Positions 51,696 through 61,707 of a stretch of 64,000 bases of DNA are shown piece after piece (positions within the stretch are counted from its first letter, which is position 1; each line of letters starts with the position of its first letter). Made by a program: the position numbers and the translations under genes. Origin of the DNA: Lacinutrix algicola (GTDB lineage: Bacteria > Bacteroidota > Bacteroidia > Flavobacteriales > Flavobacteriaceae); the NCBI RefSeq assembly GCF_001418085.1, contig NZ_LIQH01000046.1:1-64000 (forward strand), read 5' to 3'. The notes beneath the pieces are model-generated. The model worked only from the letters and a program-made list of their open reading frames with translations, had not been told where the DNA came from and did no database searches.

Positions 51696-53528
51696 ATGGC
51701 TGACAAAGCAAAAGAAGTAGAAGCTCAAGAAGTAGCAACTGCAAAAAAAGAAGCTCCAGTAGTATCTGAAGCACAAGCAAATCCTGAAAAATTCTTAAAA
51801 GAATTCAACTGGCACAACTACCAAGAAGGTATTGATGAAGTTGAAGATTCTCAATTAAAAGAATTTGAAAAATTAGTATCAGAAAATTTCGTTGACACAT
51901 TAGATGACGAGGTTGTAACTGGAGAAGTAGTTTTCATGTCTGACCGTGATGTTATTATTGACATTAACGCAAAGTCTGAAGGTGTTATTTCTTTAAACGA
52001 ATTTCGTTACAATCCAGATTTAAAAGTTGGAGACAAAGTAGAAGTATTAATCGATGTTCGTGAAGACGCAACAGGACAATTAGTATTATCTCATAGAAAA
52101 GCACGTGTTATTAAAGCATGGGATCGTGTAAACAATGCACACGATACAGGTGAAATCGTTAATGGTTTCGTTAAGTGTAGAACTAAAGGTGGTATGATTG
52201 TAGATGTTTTCGGAATCGAAGCATTCTTACCAGGTTCTCAAATTGACGTTAAGCCAATTAGAGATTACGACCAGTACGTAAATAAAACTATGGAATTTAA
52301 AGTTGTGAAAATCAACCACGAATTCAAAAACGTAGTAGTTTCTCATAAAGCTTTAATTGAAGCTGATATTGAAGAACAGAAAAAAGAAATTATCGGTCAA
52401 TTAGAAAAAGGTCAAGTATTAGAAGGTATCGTTAAGAACATTACTTCTTACGGTGTATTTATTGATCTTGGTGGTGTTGATGGATTAGTACATATTACAG
52501 ATTTATCTTGGTCAAGAATCAACCATCCAAATGAGATTGTTGAGTTAGATCAGAAATTAAATGTTGTAATCCTTGATTTCGATGAGAACAAATCAAGAAT
52601 CCAATTAGGTCTTAAGCAATTATCTAAACATCCTTGGGATGCTTTAGGAGAAAGCGTAGCAGTTGGAGACAAAGTAAAAGGTAAAGTTGTTGTAATCGCA
52701 GATTACGGTGCATTTATCGAAGTTGCAGAAGGTGTTGAAGGTTTAGTTCACGTTTCTGAAATGTCTTGGTCTACACACTTACGTTCGGCTAACGATTTCG
52801 TAAAAGTTGGTGATATGATTGATGCTCAAATCTTAACTTTAGATAGAGAAGATCGTAAAATGTCTCTAGGTATCAAGCAATTATCGCAAGATCCATGGAC
52901 AGATATTACAACTAAATATCCAGTAGGTTCAAACCACAAAGGTATTGTACGTAACTTTACAAACTTTGGTGTTTTTGTTGAATTAGAAGAAGGTATCGAC
53001 GGATTAATTTATATCTCTGATTTATCTTGGACTAAGAAAATTAAGCATCCATCTGAGTTTACAAACGTAGGTGATACTTTAGAAGTAGTAGTATTAGAGT
53101 TAGATGTTGAAGGACGTAAATTATCTTTAGGTCACAAACAAACAACTGATAATCCTTGGGATAAATACGAAACTGAGTTCGCTTTAGGTTCTACACATAC
53201 TGCAGAAATTTCTGAAGTTGTAGATAAAGGTGCAACTATCGATTTCAACGAAGATATCGTAGCTTTCGTTCCTTCTCGTCACCTTGAAAAAGAAGATGGT
53301 AAGAAACTTAAGAAAGGAGATTCTGCTGAATTCAAAATTATAGAATTTAACAAAGAGTTTAAGAGAGTAGTTGCTTCGCATACTGCAATCTTTAGAGAAG
53401 AAGAGATGGCTAATGTTAAAGCTGCACAAGCTAAACAAGCTTCTCAATCTGCTGAATCTAAACCAACTTTAGGTGATGCAAATGATGCTTTACAAGCTCT
53501 TAAAGATAAAATGGACGGAAAAGCTTAA
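51696..53528 (+). CDS. rpsA: 30S ribosomal protein S1
   Basis: The 610-residue protein has six S1 (OB-fold) domains from about residue 60 to 570. The repeats GVFIDLGGVDGLVHITDLSW, GAFIEVAEGVEGLVHVSEMSW and GVFVELEEGIDGLIYISDLSW are clear, and the last domain is more divergent. The extra N-terminal 50 residues are Ala/Glu/Lys-rich, as in other Bacteroidota S1. It binds mRNA and helps start translation, important in Bacteroidota where Shine-Dalgarno sites are rare. Confidence 0.95.
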   Translation: MADKAKEVEAQEVATAKKEAPVVSEAQANPEKFLKEFNWHNYQEGIDEVEDSQLKEFEKLVSENFVDTLDDEVVTGEVVFMSDRDVIIDINAKSEGVISLNEFRYNPDLKVGDKVEVLIDVREDATGQLVLSHRKARVIKAWDRVNNAHDTGEIVNGFVKCRTKGGMIVDVFGIEAFLPGSQIDVKPIRDYDQYVNKTMEFKVVKINHEFKNVVVSHKALIEADIEEQKKEIIGQLEKGQVLEGIVKNITSYGVFIDLGGVDGLVHITDLSWSRINHPNEIVELDQKLNVVILDFDENKSRIQLGLKQLSKHPWDALGESVAVGDKVKGKVVVIADYGAFIEVAEGVEGLVHVSEMSWSTHLRSANDFVKVGDMIDAQILTLDREDRKMSLGIKQLSQDPWTDITTKYPVGSNHKGIVRNFTNFGVFVELEEGIDGLIYISDLSWTKKIKHPSEFTNVGDTLEVVVLELDVEGRKLSLGHKQTTDNPWDKYETEFALGSTHTAEISEVVDKGATIDFNEDIVAFVPSRHLEKEDGKKLKKGDSAEFKIIEFNKEFKRVVASHTAIFREEEMANVKAAQAKQASQSAESKPTLGDANDALQALKDKMDGKA

Positions 53529-53576
53529 TTAGTTTTTTAATTCTGTACTGAATACAGAATCCATTTAATAGTATTA

Positions 53577-53609
53577 AAAGCCTCTTGGAAACAAGAGGCT
53601 TTTTTTTTT
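53577..53609 (+). terminator. Terminator after rpsA
   Basis: AAAAGCCTCTTG-GAAA-CAAGAGGCTTTTTTTT hairpin with a nine-base T-run, about 50 bases after the rpsA stop. Confidence 0.92.
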
Positions 53610-53681
53610 ACCATTAATTACTCTTTATACTTCTAAAATTTTGCGCTATATTTGTGTAACTACACACGTTTGGAAAACAAT

Positions 53682-54221
53682 ATGAGTCAGAAAGTGTTAC
53701 TTAATGCAACAGCCATAAACATCATTCTTCATAGATTGGCTTGCCAATTAATTGAAAACCACAAAGATTTTTCTAATACCGTTTTAATAGGCATACAGCC
53801 AAGAGGTAAGTATTTAGCTAATCGTTTAGCCGAAATGCTAAAAACGGAATACAAAATTAAAAACTTACAACTAGGTCTTTTAGATATTACTTTTTATCGC
53901 GACGATTTTAGACGTGGAGATAAAATACACGAAGCTAATACTACCGAAATAGATTTTATTGTGGAAGATAAAAATGTCGTTTTTATAGACGATGTTTTAT
54001 ATACAGGACGAAGTATTCGTTCTGCATTAACAGCTATACAATCTTTTGGACGACCAAACGAAATAGAATTACTTACTTTAATAGATAGACGTTTTAGTAG
54101 ACACTTACCAATACAGCCAAATTATAGAGGCAGACAAGTAGATGCTATAAACGAGGAGAAGGTAAAAGTAAGTTGGAAAGAGAACGATGGAGAGGATGCC
54201 GTTTATTTAGTAAGAAGTTAG
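53682..54221 (+). CDS. pyrR: PyrR bifunctional regulator/uracil phosphoribosyltransferase
   Basis: The 179-residue PRT-fold protein has a PRPP-binding motif VVFIDDVLYTGRSIRSAL (about 97-114) and VLIGIQPRGKYLANRLAE. In other bacteria PyrR binds pyr mRNA and UMP to attenuate pyrimidine genes, and has uracil phosphoribosyltransferase activity. A TATATTTG box is at 53647-53654. The ATG at 53682 gives the standard N-terminus. pyrB follows. Confidence 0.92.
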   Translation: MSQKVLLNATAINIILHRLACQLIENHKDFSNTVLIGIQPRGKYLANRLAEMLKTEYKIKNLQLGLLDITFYRDDFRRGDKIHEANTTEIDFIVEDKNVVFIDDVLYTGRSIRSALTAIQSFGRPNEIELLTLIDRRFSRHLPIQPNYRGRQVDAINEEKVKVSWKENDGEDAVYLVRS

Positions 54222-54379
54222 ATTAAATTTGCTATACTATATGTTTTTATACGTAGAGTAGTTAAAGTACTTCTAATTATAAATATTATTTGTCATTCCT
54301 GCGTATGCGCAGGAATCCACAATAAAAGAATAAAGAAATAGATTCCTGTTTTTTGGCAGGATTGACAAAAGAAAAAATT
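54222..54379. repeat. pyrR-pyrB spacer with palindrome
   Basis: The spacer contains ATTCCTGC-GTAT-GCGCAGGAAT (about 54297-54317) and, just before pyrB, AGATTCCTGTTTTTTGGCAG followed by GATTGACAAA. A similar stretch (GATTCCTACCTTTACAGGAA then TGACAAAT) lies at about 50787 in another intergenic spot. It looks like a dispersed palindromic repeat rather than a PyrR binding site, but either is possible. Confidence 0.45.
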
Positions 54380-55309
54380 ATGAGCGAATTAAGTGTTAAT
54401 CACTTATTAGGAATTAAATACCTTCAAGAAAAAGATATTCAACTTATTTTTGAAACTGCAGATCATTTTAAAAAAGTGATTAATCGACCTATTAAAAAGG
54501 TGCCATCGCTTAGAGATATTACAATAGCTAATTTATTTTTTGAAAATTCTACAAGAACAAAACTGTCTTTTGAGTTAGCCGAAAAACGTTTATCAGCTGA
54601 TGTTATAAACTTTTCCGCAGGACAATCTTCAGTTAAAAAAGGAGAAACTCTAATAGATACAGTTAATAATATTTTATCTATGAAAGTAGATATGGTAGTT
54701 ATGCGACATCCTAATCCTGGCGCAGGAGTATTTTTATCTAAACATGTAAAAGCAAACATTATTAATGCAGGAGATGGCGCACATGAGCATCCTACGCAAG
54801 CCTTGTTAGATTCTTACTCAATAAGAGAGCGTTTAGGAGATGTTGCTGGAAAAAATGTAGTTATTGTTGGTGATATTTTACATAGTCGTGTTGCATTATC
54901 TAATATTTATGCTTTAAAATTACAAGGCGCTAATGTTATGGTATGCGGACCAAAAACATTATTACCAAAATATATAGACCAATTAGGCGTTAAAGTAGAA
55001 ACGAACTTACGCAAAGCATTACAATGGTGTGATGTAGCCAATATGTTGCGTGTTCAAAACGAGCGTATGGACATTAGTTACTTTCCATCAACAAGAGAAT
55101 ATACACAACAATTTGGAGTTAATAAAGCACTATTAGATTCTTTAGATAAAGAAATAACTATTATGCATCCCGGACCAATTAATAGAGGTGTTGAGATTAC
55201 AAGTGATGTTGCAGATTCTAAGCAAGCTATTATTTTAGATCAAGTAGAAAATGGAGTAGCAGTTAGGATGGCAGTAATATATTTATTAGCTTCAAAAATA
55301 AAACAATAA
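54380..55309 (+). CDS. pyrB: Aspartate carbamoyltransferase catalytic subunit
   Basis: The 309-residue enzyme makes carbamoyl aspartate, the committed step of pyrimidine synthesis. Carbamoyl phosphate site FENSTRTKLSFE (about 51-62), HPNPGAG, GDGAHEHPTQALLD and MHPGPINRGVEI are present. A regulatory subunit gene (pyrI) is not seen. The ATG at 54380 is preferred over 54353, which lies in the palindromic spacer. Confidence 0.95.
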   Translation: MSELSVNHLLGIKYLQEKDIQLIFETADHFKKVINRPIKKVPSLRDITIANLFFENSTRTKLSFELAEKRLSADVINFSAGQSSVKKGETLIDTVNNILSMKVDMVVMRHPNPGAGVFLSKHVKANIINAGDGAHEHPTQALLDSYSIRERLGDVAGKNVVIVGDILHSRVALSNIYALKLQGANVMVCGPKTLLPKYIDQLGVKVETNLRKALQWCDVANMLRVQNERMDISYFPSTREYTQQFGVNKALLDSLDKEITIMHPGPINRGVEITSDVADSKQAIILDQVENGVAVRMAVIYLLASKIKQ

Positions 55310-55312
55310 ATT

Positions 55313-55645
55313 ATGATAATAGATCAAGAAGAAAACACTTCAATAATTACACAAGAGAAGGCTACTATTATAGAATTAGTAAAAAAAATAGAAGCACTAT
55401 ATCCAAAATTTGAAAAACATAACATCATTATAAAATTATCTTCTTTGGGAGAAATAACTTTAGAGAATGTTAATGAGTTTTTACGTCTTTCAAAAAAGCA
55501 CCGTGCAGCAAAACATTCGTTTGTAGTGGTTACAAATGCAATGGGTGCAGACGAAACTCCAGAAGAAATTATAGTAGTGCCAACAGTTAAAGAAGCTTTC
55601 GATATTATTGAAATGGAAGTTATGGAACGTGATTTAGGTATTTAA
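55313..55645 (+). CDS. STAS-like small protein upstream of rnz
   Basis: The 110-residue protein has an alpha/beta pattern like STAS or SpoIIAA domains: NIIIKLSSLGEITLENVNEF, a HSFVVVTNA strand, and VPTVKEAFDIIEMEVME at the C-terminus, as in anti-anti-sigma factors. The phosphorylatable serine position is not clear. It starts 3 bases after pyrB and lies 41 bases before rnz, so it is part of one transcript. Function unknown; this neighbour of rnz is usual in flavobacteria. Confidence 0.72.
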   Translation: MIIDQEENTSIITQEKATIIELVKKIEALYPKFEKHNIIIKLSSLGEITLENVNEFLRLSKKHRAAKHSFVVVTNAMGADETPEEIIVVPTVKEAFDIIEMEVMERDLGI

Positions 55646-55686
55646 TTTTCACTTAAAGTCAAAAATTTTTAAGCTATATTGTATTA

Positions 55687-56592
55687 ATGAAATTAAACAT
55701 CTTAGGTTGTTATAGCGCAACACCACGAACGTTTACTAATCCTACATCTCAAGTATTAGAAATAAACAATCATGTTTTTTTAATAGATTGTGGAGAAGGT
55801 ACCCAAGTGCAATTGCGTAAGCATAAGATTAAGTTTAATCGTATTAAACACATTTTTATATCGCATTTACATGGTGATCATTTCTTTGGTCTTGTTGGTT
55901 TAATATCAACCATGCGACTATTAACACGTGAGACAGATTTACACATTCATGCACCAAAAGGTTTAAAAGAAGTAGTTACGTTACAGATGAAATTAGCTAA
56001 CTCATGGACTAATTATAATCTTTATTTTCATGAATTAACCAGCAAATCTTCAGAGTTAATTTTTGAAGATGATAAAGTAGAAGTGCATACAATACCTTTA
56101 GACCATCGAGTATATACTAACGGTTTCTTATTCAAAGAAAAAGAAGGAGATCGTAAGCTAGATATGAATGCAGTTTTAAATTCAAATATAGATGTCGCTT
56201 ATTATAGAAAGTTAAAACAAGGTTTCGATGTAGAGAATAACGACGGACAACTAGTAAAAAATGAAACCGTTACATTTCCTCCAGAAAAACCCAAAAGTTA
56301 TGCCTTTTGTAGTGATACTGCATATAAAGAAGACATTGTACCACTTATTAAAGATGTAGATGTTTTATATCATGAATCTACCTTTTTAGAGCAGCATGCA
56401 CATTTAGCTCCTAAAACAAAACATAGTACAGCAAAAGAGGCAGGAAGTATAGCAAAACAAGCCAATGTTGGTACTTTGTTATTAGGACACTATTCTACAC
56501 GATACGACGATTTAAACCTTTTTAAAACTGAAGCCCAAGAGCATTTTACAAATGTAGAGCTTGCTGACGATGGTAAAGTTTTCGAATTTTAA
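55687..56592 (+). CDS. rnz: Ribonuclease Z
   Basis: The 301-residue metallo-beta-lactamase-fold enzyme trims the 3' end of tRNA precursors. Zinc motif HLHGDHFFGL (about 61-70), the other ligands in FCSDTAY (Asp) and a late GHYSTRY, and the exosite region about 150-200 are present. Standard length for short RNase Z. Confidence 0.94.
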   Translation: MKLNILGCYSATPRTFTNPTSQVLEINNHVFLIDCGEGTQVQLRKHKIKFNRIKHIFISHLHGDHFFGLVGLISTMRLLTRETDLHIHAPKGLKEVVTLQMKLANSWTNYNLYFHELTSKSSELIFEDDKVEVHTIPLDHRVYTNGFLFKEKEGDRKLDMNAVLNSNIDVAYYRKLKQGFDVENNDGQLVKNETVTFPPEKPKSYAFCSDTAYKEDIVPLIKDVDVLYHESTFLEQHAHLAPKTKHSTAKEAGSIAKQANVGTLLLGHYSTRYDDLNLFKTEAQEHFTNVELADDGKVFEF

Positions 56593-56640
56593 AAGTATAG
56601 TGTACCTTTTTGTATCAGAGACATAGCTGAATTCATTAAG

Positions 56641-57057
56641 CTAATCCTTAAATTCTTTTAGATTTGTAATCCAATTTATAGAATCTTCTATATTATCGGT
56701 CCTTTTTATACTTTTCTTAGAAAACTGTTTTTCAATAGTTGCATTAACGTAGTTTATTTGAGAATAACATATAGCTACACTAGCAATAATAAAATCGTAA
56801 TTTTCGTGAAATTTTTTCCATAAGTTTGGTTCATAGGAATAAGAGTTTACTTTGTTGGAGATGTAACCAATTTTACAATTTACTCCATAATAAGAAAAGA
56901 CTAATTCTATAATTTTTTCTATTTTATTCCAATCTAAGTGAACACCATAATTTATTTCAGAAAGAAAAAACTTGGGAAATAAATATATTTTACCAAAAGG
57001 TAATTCTTTAACAGTATAAATAAGTTGTTTACTTATTTGAGAGTTTTCAAATTGCAT
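56641..57057 (-). CDS. Unknown 138-residue protein
   Basis: I do not recognise this small soluble protein (MQFENSQISKQLIYTVKELP). It has several aromatic residues, one motif FHENYDFIIASVAICYSQIN, and a charged C-terminus. It stands alone between rnz and pdxH on the opposite strand. The intact frame and AT-rich start region favour a real gene. Confidence 0.6.
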   Translation of the reverse strand: MQFENSQISKQLIYTVKELPFGKIYLFPKFFLSEINYGVHLDWNKIEKIIELVFSYYGVNCKIGYISNKVNSYSYEPNLWKKFHENYDFIIASVAICYSQINYVNATIEKQFSKKSIKRTDNIEDSINWITNLKEFKD

Positions 57058-57327
57058 TTTAAGCTGGTTAGTTTATCCTAAATATATTAATTTAAAACCT
57101 CATTTTACCCAGTTTTTAATTTGTTTTAAGAGCTAATCCATTAGCTTTTTTTATGTTTTTTCTATCAGTTTAATTATGAGTTTGTTAGACTTAGCACACG
57201 TTACTATTATTTTTTTATTAAAAAATGAAGCTCTATAGATTTTAGAATATTTACAGAATAACACGATTTTCTCTTTTAATTTATTAAAACTTTTTTAAGA
57301 TGATTTTTAATTCTTGTAAATTGCACT

Positions 57328-57975
57328 ATGGAAAAAGATTTAGGAAATTACAGAAGGTCTTACGAGAAAAACGAACTATTACTCGAAGACACACCAGAGA
57401 ACCCAATAGAGCTTTTTAGAACTTGGTTTAATGAAGTTGATACTTATTTTCCAGAAGATGAAACTAATGCCATGACGATTTCTACAATTGGTTTAAATGG
57501 CTTTCCAAAAAATAGAGTAGTGCTTCTTAAAAAATTCACGTACGAAGGTTTTATTTTTTATACCAATTACGAAAGTGAAAAAGGTATGGCAATACAAAAC
57601 AATCCTAAAGTATGTTTGTCTTTTTTTTGGGCTGGAGCTGAAAGACAGATTATAATAAAAGGTAAAGCCGAGAAAATAGCCTCAAATTTAAGTGATGGTT
57701 ATTTTGAATCTCGTCCTAGAGGAAGTCAATTGGGAGCGATAGTTTCTAAACAGAGTAGTATTATAGAAAATAGAAATTTTTTAGAAACGAAATTAATTGA
57801 TTTAGAGCAAGAATATGAAGGTAAAGAGATATCAAGACCAGAATTTTGGGGAGGCTTTATTGTAAAACCTATTGAAATAGAATTTTGGCAAGGAAGAGCT
57901 AATAGATTGCATGATCGTATTCATTATAGGATGGATGAGGATTATTCTTGGGTTAAGAATAGGTTATCACCATGA
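57328..57975 (+). CDS. pdxH: Pyridoxamine 5'-phosphate oxidase
   Basis: The 215-residue FMN enzyme oxidises pyridoxine or pyridoxamine phosphate to pyridoxal phosphate. NRVVLLKKF and FYTNYESEKG (FMN binding), WAGAERQIIIKG, SRPRGSQLGA (substrate phosphate) and the C-terminal EFWQGRANRLHDRI are all typical. Length and ends match the family. It stands alone. Confidence 0.95.
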   Translation: MEKDLGNYRRSYEKNELLLEDTPENPIELFRTWFNEVDTYFPEDETNAMTISTIGLNGFPKNRVVLLKKFTYEGFIFYTNYESEKGMAIQNNPKVCLSFFWAGAERQIIIKGKAEKIASNLSDGYFESRPRGSQLGAIVSKQSSIIENRNFLETKLIDLEQEYEGKEISRPEFWGGFIVKPIEIEFWQGRANRLHDRIHYRMDEDYSWVKNRLSP

Positions 57976-58157
57976 TTGACGATTAATGGTTGTTTTTTTT
58001 CGTTGAAATACACTTTGAATTGTTTTGAAATTGTGTTTTAACGATTAAAAACATTTAATAACGATGAAATACATGTATTTCATCGATTTTAACATTTCTT
58101 TAACACTTCGTAAGGTTTTGGTTGGGTATATTTAAATCCCAAACAAATTGTACCCTT

Positions 58158-58643
58158 ATGAAAACGATACTTAACCTACTATTGTTAGCCTTATTTTTAA
58201 CTTTTGCAACATCATGTTCTTCAGAAAGTTCAGACGATTTACAACTTGAAGATATCACTATTCCACAGACAAAAGAAATCGAGATCGAGATAATGGAGCT
58301 TATTAATGCTTATAGAATTGAGAATGGTCTAAATGCATTATCTAATCATGATTTAGTAAAGTCGCAAGCTTTTAGTCATTCAGATTACATGGCAGAAGAG
58401 GATAACATGTCACATGCAAATTTTTATAATAGAAAATCATTTTTAGTAAATAATGCAGGAGCTAGTGTAGTTACAGAAAATGTAGCATTTGGGTTTACAT
58501 CGGCACAATCGGTTGTTAACGCATGGATTCAAAGTGAAGGACATAGATTAAATATGGAAGGTGATTATACAAATTTTGATGTTTCTGCAGAACAGAATAC
58601 GGAAGGTAAATGGTATTTTACAAATATATTTATTAGAAAATAA
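58158..58643 (+). CDS. CAP-domain lipoprotein
   Basis: The 161-residue protein has a lipoprotein signal (LFLTFATSC, Cys20) and a CAP/SCP domain: IMELINAYRIENGL, His in SHSDYMAEEDNMSH, ENVAFGFTSAQSVVNAWIQS and SEGHRLNM. Bacterial CAP proteins are exported and of mostly unknown activity. The frame is open upstream to 58122; the ATG at 58158 gives the lipoprotein signal. Confidence 0.88.
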   Translation: MKTILNLLLLALFLTFATSCSSESSDDLQLEDITIPQTKEIEIEIMELINAYRIENGLNALSNHDLVKSQAFSHSDYMAEEDNMSHANFYNRKSFLVNNAGASVVTENVAFGFTSAQSVVNAWIQSEGHRLNMEGDYTNFDVSAEQNTEGKWYFTNIFIRK

Positions 58644-58801
58644 ACAACATAATTTATAAAAAAAAAAAGCTGTTCTTTCGAAACTCTTTTTTTGGTTTAA
58701 TTTTTGCTAAATTAATATTTCATTTTCGTAAATGACTTCTCTAATATTGTATATGAATTTTATATAAGATATACAGAGTAATATAAAGAGAGTAGTTACT
58801 A

Positions 58802-60745
58802 TTATTTAGCATATCCGCTAGTAATAATAAACTTTGAACGTCTATTTTCTTGGTGTTGCTCTTCAGTACAATTTTTACTATTGGCATCGTCGCAATTGTT
58901 TATTAATTGACTTTCTCCATAACCAATAGCACTTTGCACTCTGTTTACAGCAATGCCTCTAGAGAATAAATAATCTCTTGTAGATTTAGCCCTTCTATCA
59001 GATAACTTCTCGTTATATGCAACTCTACCACGACTATCTGTATGCGACTCTATTTTTATTACCATTATTGGATGCTCACGCATAACCGCTACAATGTTTT
59101 CTAATTCGTATGCAGCATCTGGTCTAATATCATACTTGTTATAATCGAAGAAAATAGGGTTAATTACAATCTCACTATCAATTATTAAAGGAGTAAGGAA
59201 GAGATCTATAGTGTTTTCTACACCGCTTTCTTGAGTTGTAGTTACATCTTTTTGGTCTGGTCTGTATATTACTTTTTCACCAAGTACAACAAAGGTTTTA
59301 TCGCAAGCTACATCTTTAAACTCATATGCACCTTTTTCGTTAGAAGTCTCCATTTGTATTACTTTACCATTTTCATCAATAAGTTTTACAACCACTTTAG
59401 GTAATGGTTCGTTAGAAAGTTTGTCTCTAGTAATTCCTTTAATTATTTGCTTACAGTCATAACGTCCAAAACTATAAATATCATCTCCACCTTTCCCACC
59501 ATCTCTGTTAGAGGAAAAGTATCCAGTATTTGAATCAGTATCAATAAAAAAACCAAAATCATCGAAACCACTATTATATGGAGCGCCAAGATTTTTTACA
59601 TAAACTTGTGTAGTATCTTTTTTTAGAATATTACTTTCAAAAATATCATATAAACCTAAGTTTAAATGACCATCGGATGAGAAATATAATGTAGAATCCT
59701 TTGCAATAAAAGGAAAATTTTCTCTTCCTTCGGTATTAATTTTAGCTCCTAAGTTAATAGGATTACCAAAAGTTCCATCAGTATTTATTTTTACTTTATA
59801 TATATCTGTAAGACCTTTTGAACCTTCACGGTCTGAAGAAAAATATAAATCTTTTTCGTTTGGACTTAATGCAGGAGATCCAGTAGAAAAGTCTTCACCA
59901 TTAAATGGTAACTCTTCTATTTTCTTCCATTTACCATCAATATTCTTTGCTCTAAATAATTTAATTTGTGAAGTACCACCTTTGTCGTATTTGGCTTTGT
60001 TCTTTTTATTTAAATTTATTCTAGTAAAATACATTGTATTACCATCTTTTGTGATAGCAACAGAACTTTCATGAAAATCGGTATTAATTTCGTTAGATGT
60101 AATTAGTGAAGGCGAAGAAACTATTTTGTTTCCTTCATCAATAGTTATTCCAGATTGATAGATATTAAGGAATGGTTCTTTATTCCATTGATACAGTTTT
60201 TTCTCGTCTATTACAGTATCTTTTACTCGAGTAGAAGCAAAGTATAAAATGCTATCTTTTTCAAAACTTCCAAAATCTGAATATTTTGTATTAATATCAA
60301 GATTTTTATAATCGACATAAACACGATCTGTAGACTCTAATGCTTCAAATTTTTCAATATCAAATACATCTTCTTCTTTTACACGTCTATCATTTTTTTT
60401 GCGCTCTTTAAAAATAGTAGTCCATTTTTTAGATTCCTCAAACTGATTTAAACTTCTTAAAGTTTGAATATATTTATAGATATACTCAGGATTTACATCC
60501 TTATATTTTGTTACTGCTTTCTTGTACCAATAACTTGCTAATTGTACGTTAGAGTTGTTGTAGTAACAATCACCAAGTCTGGTAACTACGTGTTCCGTAG
60601 TATCTCCTTTTTTTAAAACTTCTAAATAAAGTTCTGTTGCTTGATAATAGTCGTAATCTTTAAAGAAATTATCGGCTACTTTAATCTGTGCACTTATTAT
60701 AGAGACAGTAAAAAGGAATAATATGGATAGTAAACTATTTTTCAT
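58802..60745 (-). CDS. PorE-like OmpA family protein of type IX secretion
   Basis: The 647-residue protein has a signal peptide (to ISAQ), TPR-like helices (about 22-110) and WD40/PD40-like beta-propeller repeats (FDDFGFFIDTDSNTGYFSSNRDGGKGGDDIYSFG). A carboxypeptidase-regulatory domain (about 430-505) and a C-terminal OmpA peptidoglycan-binding domain (KIESHTDSRGRVAYNEKLSDRRAK) follow. This domain order is that of PorE, which ties the type IX machinery to peptidoglycan. It follows a PorP/SprF gene after 6 bases. Confidence 0.88.
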   Translation of the reverse strand: MKNSLLSILFLFTVSIISAQIKVADNFFKDYDYYQATELYLEVLKKGDTTEHVVTRLGDCYYNNSNVQLASYWYKKAVTKYKDVNPEYIYKYIQTLRSLNQFEESKKWTTIFKERKKNDRRVKEEDVFDIEKFEALESTDRVYVDYKNLDINTKYSDFGSFEKDSILYFASTRVKDTVIDEKKLYQWNKEPFLNIYQSGITIDEGNKIVSSPSLITSNEINTDFHESSVAITKDGNTMYFTRINLNKKNKAKYDKGGTSQIKLFRAKNIDGKWKKIEELPFNGEDFSTGSPALSPNEKDLYFSSDREGSKGLTDIYKVKINTDGTFGNPINLGAKINTEGRENFPFIAKDSTLYFSSDGHLNLGLYDIFESNILKKDTTQVYVKNLGAPYNSGFDDFGFFIDTDSNTGYFSSNRDGGKGGDDIYSFGRYDCKQIIKGITRDKLSNEPLPKVVVKLIDENGKVIQMETSNEKGAYEFKDVACDKTFVVLGEKVIYRPDQKDVTTTQESGVENTIDLFLTPLIIDSEIVINPIFFDYNKYDIRPDAAYELENIVAVMREHPIMVIKIESHTDSRGRVAYNEKLSDRRAKSTRDYLFSRGIAVNRVQSAIGYGESQLINNCDDANSKNCTEEQHQENRRSKFIITSGYAK

Positions 60746-60751
60746 TTTATA

Positions 60752-61699
60752 TTAGAAATATCTTGGAGATTTAATACGTTTTCTTGGTTTGTACACTTCG
60801 AACATTAATAAAATTTCATGTGTTCCACTTGTATACGGTCTTAAATCGGATAAAAAATATTCATAAGAATATCCAATTCTTAATTGTTGAGAGATTTGAA
60901 TATCTGCTAGCGCTCCTATGGTTGAAGTATCTTGATTATATCTATAAGCACCACCTAACCAAAATTTTTCAAAGAATAAGAGGTTTGCATTAATATCGAA
61001 TGAAACAGGAGCTCCATTTGTAACTTTTAATAGGGTAGATGGTTTTAGTTTAAGATTTTCATTAAGTTCAAAAACATAACCTCCAGTTAAATAGTATCCT
61101 ATTCTTTCTAAAGCTAAATATTCTGGTCCCGCATCTTGATTGCCTGTTAAATTATAATCTGTATTTAATATTCTTGGAGCAGATAAACCAACATACCATC
61201 TATTACTGTGTAAAAATAAACCAACTCCAATATTAGGATTCCAACTACTAGAAATGTCGCTAAAAAATGGATCAGAATAGACTTGCTCCTGATCTAAAAA
61301 ACCAACAGTATCTAGGTTATAATGAGTAAAACCAGCTTTTAAACCAAACGCTAATTTTGTTGTTTCACTTGTGTTTATTGTATATGAAAAATCACCATAC
61401 ATGAAAACAAAATTTTCATAACCTAATTGATCGTTAATTACAGATAGTCCTAAACCTAACTGCTCATTTTTTAATGGAGAATGTATAGAAAGTGTTTGAG
61501 TACTTGGCCCTCCTTCTAAACCAACCCATTGACTTCTATGTAAACCAACTAAACTTATTGTTTCTCTACTTCCCGCATATGCCGGATTTACAGATATAGT
61601 ATTAAACATATACTGAGAGAACTGTGGTAACTGTTGAGCAAAGGAAAAAACACAACTTAATGCTACAATAGTAAATATATAAACTCTATTTTTTTTCAT
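60752..61699 (-). CDS. PorP/SprF family type IX membrane protein
   Basis: The 315-residue outer membrane barrel protein has signal SFAQ and the family start QLPQFSQYMFNTISVNPAYAGSRETIS. It ends in a short basic tail after a final strand (HEILLMFEVYKPRKRIKSPRYF). Members such as SprF are needed to display a specific large adhesin (SprB). The adjacent upstream gene is such an adhesin, so this is its likely partner. 8 bases separate the genes. Confidence 0.9.
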   Translation of the reverse strand: MKKNRVYIFTIVALSCVFSFAQQLPQFSQYMFNTISVNPAYAGSRETISLVGLHRSQWVGLEGGPSTQTLSIHSPLKNEQLGLGLSVINDQLGYENFVFMYGDFSYTINTSETTKLAFGLKAGFTHYNLDTVGFLDQEQVYSDPFFSDISSSWNPNIGVGLFLHSNRWYVGLSAPRILNTDYNLTGNQDAGPEYLALERIGYYLTGGYVFELNENLKLKPSTLLKVTNGAPVSFDINANLLFFEKFWLGGAYRYNQDTSTIGALADIQISQQLRIGYSYEYFLSDLRPYTSGTHEILLMFEVYKPRKRIKSPRYF

Positions 61700-61707
61700 T
61701 CATTTTT

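Noticed and set aside
54222-54379. PyrR attenuator upstream of pyrB
   Set aside because: The palindrome here resembles another intergenic stretch at about 50787 unrelated to pyrimidine genes, and no terminator/antiterminator pair could be drawn.
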